The notes under the pieces: model-generated | What the model was told of the DNA's origin: nothing | Seen by the model: the letters and a program-made list of their open reading frames with translations, nothing else | Databases searched by the model: none | Program-made: the position numbers and the translations under genes | Shown: piece by piece, positions 6,255 through 7,509 of the stretch | How positions within the stretch are numbered: the stretch's first letter is position 1 | Layout of the letters: each line of letters begins with the position of its first letter | NCBI GenBank assembly: GCA_023433835.1 | Contig: JAEYTW010000080.1 | Location: 1-7,509, forward strand | Length of the DNA: 7,509 bases | Direction of reading: 5' to 3' | From: Pseudomonadota bacterium | GTDB taxonomy: Bacteria > Pseudomonadota > Alphaproteobacteria > Ferrovibrionales > Ferrovibrionaceae

Positions 6255-6288
6255 GTTTTTCGCCGCGGCAAAAAGGATCCCTCGCGCC

Positions 6289-6807
6289 ATGACCGGTTCG
6301 CTTCATGCCATGTTCAGCTACCAGGCCTGGGCCAATGCCGAACTGTTCGATTGCCTGGAACGGCTCGATCCCGCGGCCCATCAGGCCGAGCGGTTGCAGA
6401 TGCTGCGCCTGATGGACCATAATTTCGCGGTGGCCGACATCTTCGCCGCCCATCTCGCCGGCACCGGCCATGGCTATGTGACGGACGGCAGTGCCGAACT
6501 GCCGTCGCTGCCCGCCTTGCGCGACGCCGTCGCCGCGTCGGATCGCTGGTATCTCGACCATGTTGCCCGGATATCGCCGGCCGCCCTGGCCCAGGCGGTG
6601 GCCTTCACCTTCACCGATGGCGATGCGGGGCGGATGACGCGGGGCGAAATCCTGACCCATGTCGTGCTGCATGGCGGTTATCACCGCGGCGAGGTCGGGC
6701 GCATCCTGCGCCAGATGGGCGTCACGCCGCCGTGGGACACGTTCGCCGTGTACCTGGGCCGGGCCCTCAGGAGCGGCGGCGGCGCGGTTTCCGGCCGAAT
6801 GTCGTAA
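6289..6807 (+). CDS. DinB-family metal-dependent protein
   Basis: 172 residues of the DinB/YfiT-like four-helix bundle superfamily, cytoplasmic proteins that bind a divalent metal through three His. Many act as thiol-dependent transferases or hydrolases in detoxification; the substrate here is unknown. The likely ligands are His44 (LMDHNF) plus His128 and His132 in THVVLHGGYHRGEVG, the classic C-terminal DinB motif. The N-terminal MFSYQAWANAELFDCL, with Trp14 and Asn16, is also typical. The ATG at 6289 is chosen because MTGSLHAMFSYQAWAN matches the usual N-terminus and AGGA lies 11 nt upstream. An upstream GTG at 6253 falls inside the operator palindrome and adds an unlikely 12 residues. Divergence from a TetR gene suggests induction by a small molecule. 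The 3' end overlaps the next convergent gene by 41 nt. Confidence 0.9.
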   Translation: MTGSLHAMFSYQAWANAELFDCLERLDPAAHQAERLQMLRLMDHNFAVADIFAAHLAGTGHGYVTDGSAELPSLPALRDAVAASDRWYLDHVARISPAALAQAVAFTFTDGDAGRMTRGEILTHVVLHGGYHRGEVGRILRQMGVTPPWDTFAVYLGRALRSGGGAVSGRMS

Positions 6808-7012
6808 GGGCGGGGTCGAGGGCCTGCATCCAGCGCACCAGCCGCCCGGCCGGCGGCACCCAGAGCACGCCGGCCAGCACGTACCAGGCCAGTTCCAGGC
6901 CATGGCTGAACTGGCCGATCCAGCCGCCCAGCAACACGGCGGCCAGGGCATAGATCACCAGCCCGACGAGGCCCACGATCAGCCCGACCAGTTTGCGCCA
7001 CCTTGCAGACAA
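6767..7012 (-). CDS. Small inner-membrane protein, DUF2842-like
   Basis: 81 residues from a TTG start. A near-ideal AAGGAGG (7025-7019) lies 6 nt upstream, and no ATG fits in the right place. The frame continues open to 7219, but that part has Arg-rich, non-membrane composition and lies opposite the SEL1 gene. The protein has a basic N-terminus (MSARWRKLVG), two membrane helices (about 8-30 and 40-57), the sequence WVPPAGRLVRWM after the second helix and a very basic tail (GRKPRRRRS). This layout matches DUF2842, a short family of unknown function known mainly in Alphaproteobacteria. By the positive-inside rule both termini should be cytoplasmic. It diverges from the SEL1 gene across 82 nt. 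Confidence 0.75.
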   Translation of the reverse strand: MSARWRKLVGLIVGLVGLVIYALAAVLLGGWIGQFSHGLELAWYVLAGVLWVPPAGRLVRWMQALDPALTTFGRKPRRRRS

Positions 7013-7018
7013 CCGCCG

Positions 7019-7025
7019 CCTCCTT
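7019..7025 (-). promoter_or_regulatory. Strong Shine-Dalgarno selecting a TTG start
   Basis: The minus strand reads AAGGAGG, 6 nt before TTG at 7012, fixing the start of the DUF2842-like protein. Confidence 0.75.
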
Positions 7026-7094
7026 CTACCATTGCCGCTCGCAGGCCTGGGCGCCTGTGCTAAATTGCGCCGGCTAAGCGATTGCGGGGGAGCA

Positions 7095-7509
7095 GTGCGC
7101 CGAGTCATCCATACCAGCGCGGTGGTCACATGGCCGCTGGCGCTCATTCTGTCAATCATGCCGGTGGGGGCCGGCATCCACGCCGCCACGCCGGCCACGG
7201 CCGATCCGTGGCGCGACACCGCGCGGTATTACCAGCGGCCGGCCGAGGCGGGCGATGCCAAAGCCCAGTTCACGCTGGGCATGGTCTACGAACGCGGCCT
7301 CGGCGTGCCGGCCGATCCGATCCAGGCGCGGGCCTGGTACGAGAAGGCGGCGAAGCAAAAGGAACCGCGGGCGGTCCTAGCCCTCGGCCTGATGCTGGCC
7401 CGCGGCTCGGCCGCCGACCAGGTCGCGGCGCGAAGCTGGCTGGCCCAGGCGGCCGAGGCCGGGGCGGTCGAGGCGCAGTTCACCCTGGGCATGCTGACCG
7501 AGATGGGCC
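7095..7509 (+). CDS. Secreted SEL1/TPR-like repeat protein (3' end outside window)
   Basis: The first 138 codons of an ORF still open at the right edge. Residues 1-31 look like a Sec signal peptide: MRRV, then a hydrophobic core (VVTWPLALILSIMPVGAG) and a small-residue region IHAAT. SEL1-type helical repeats follow: AKAQFTLGMVYERGLGVPAD with QARAWYEKAAKQ, then PRAVLALGLMLARGSAADQ with AARSWLAQAAEAG, then AVEAQFTLGMLTEMG running off the end. The repeating A-x-x-x-LG-x-(M/L)-(x5-6)-G and W-x-x-(K/Q)-AA pattern is the SEL1 signature; such proteins are usually periplasmic protein-binding scaffolds, often linked to envelope or signalling functions. The start is taken as GTG at 7095 behind GGGGGAG; the spacing is short (4 nt from the G run), so the exact start is uncertain. 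The partner cannot be inferred. Confidence 0.85.
   Translation, partial: MRRVIHTSAVVTWPLALILSIMPVGAGIHAATPATADPWRDTARYYQRPAEAGDAKAQFTLGMVYERGLGVPADPIQARAWYEKAAKQKEPRAVLALGLMLARGSAADQVAARSWLAQAAEAGAVEAQFTLGMLTEMG

Noticed and set aside
7032..7066. TTGCCG with TAAATT as a promoter for the SEL1 gene
   Set aside because: The spacer is about 22-23 nt, too long for a standard sigma-70 promoter; only the A/T-rich TAAATT is suggestive.
7013..7219. Upstream extension of the DUF2842-like frame
   Set aside because: It lies opposite the signal peptide and first codons of the SEL1 gene, and its composition is unlike a membrane protein; the Shine-Dalgarno places the start at 7012.

Overview
The window is GC-rich DNA (by eye about 70% GC in most genes, with GC-heavy third codon positions) and reads as chromosome of an alphaproteobacterium. 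The evidence is a pdxJ/acpS pair, an alphaproteobacterial-type PdxJ C-terminus (HAGHGL, NIGH) and a small two-helix protein of the DUF2842 type, a family known mainly from Alphaproteobacteria. A Rhodospirillales-like member is possible, but the sequence does not settle the order.

Layout, left to right. (1) The 3' end of pdxJ (+, vitamin B6 synthesis) runs in from the left edge. (2) A minus-strand gene (257-1132) encodes a secreted protein with a signal peptide and two copies of a beta-sandwich-like repeat. Its 5' end and the roughly 200 bp upstream are strikingly AT-rich compared with everything around them. (3) A minus-strand operon (4799 down to 1341) encodes a complete ABC importer in the order binding protein, double-length fused permease, ATPase. 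It closely matches Escherichia coli ynjB-ynjC-ynjD from memory, with a 4-nt gap and a 13-nt overlap between genes. (4) acpS (+, holo-ACP synthase) follows, then a small unrecognised ORF apparently served by a perfect TATAAT placed for leaderless translation. (5) A TetR-type regulator (-) and a DinB-family metal-binding protein (+) diverge from a shared 72-nt stretch holding a 17-bp palindrome and a third related half-site. (6) A DUF2842-like membrane protein (-, TTG start) diverges from a secreted SEL1-repeat protein (+) that runs off the right edge.

How they work together. PdxJ and AcpS are housekeeping enzymes whose genes are often adjacent; here about 4.7 kb of opposite-strand genes separates them. 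The Ynj proteins form one importer of unknown substrate. The TetR protein probably controls itself and the dinB-like gene. The other genes are individually packed and often overlap neighbours at their 3' ends. Many starts are GTG or TTG, and I assigned several from Shine-Dalgarno position.

I see no rRNA, tRNA, CRISPR array, insertion sequence or phage gene, and no convincing new multi-gene system. The least ordinary items are the AT-rich secreted-protein locus, the TetR/DinB operator cluster and the small leaderless ORF.
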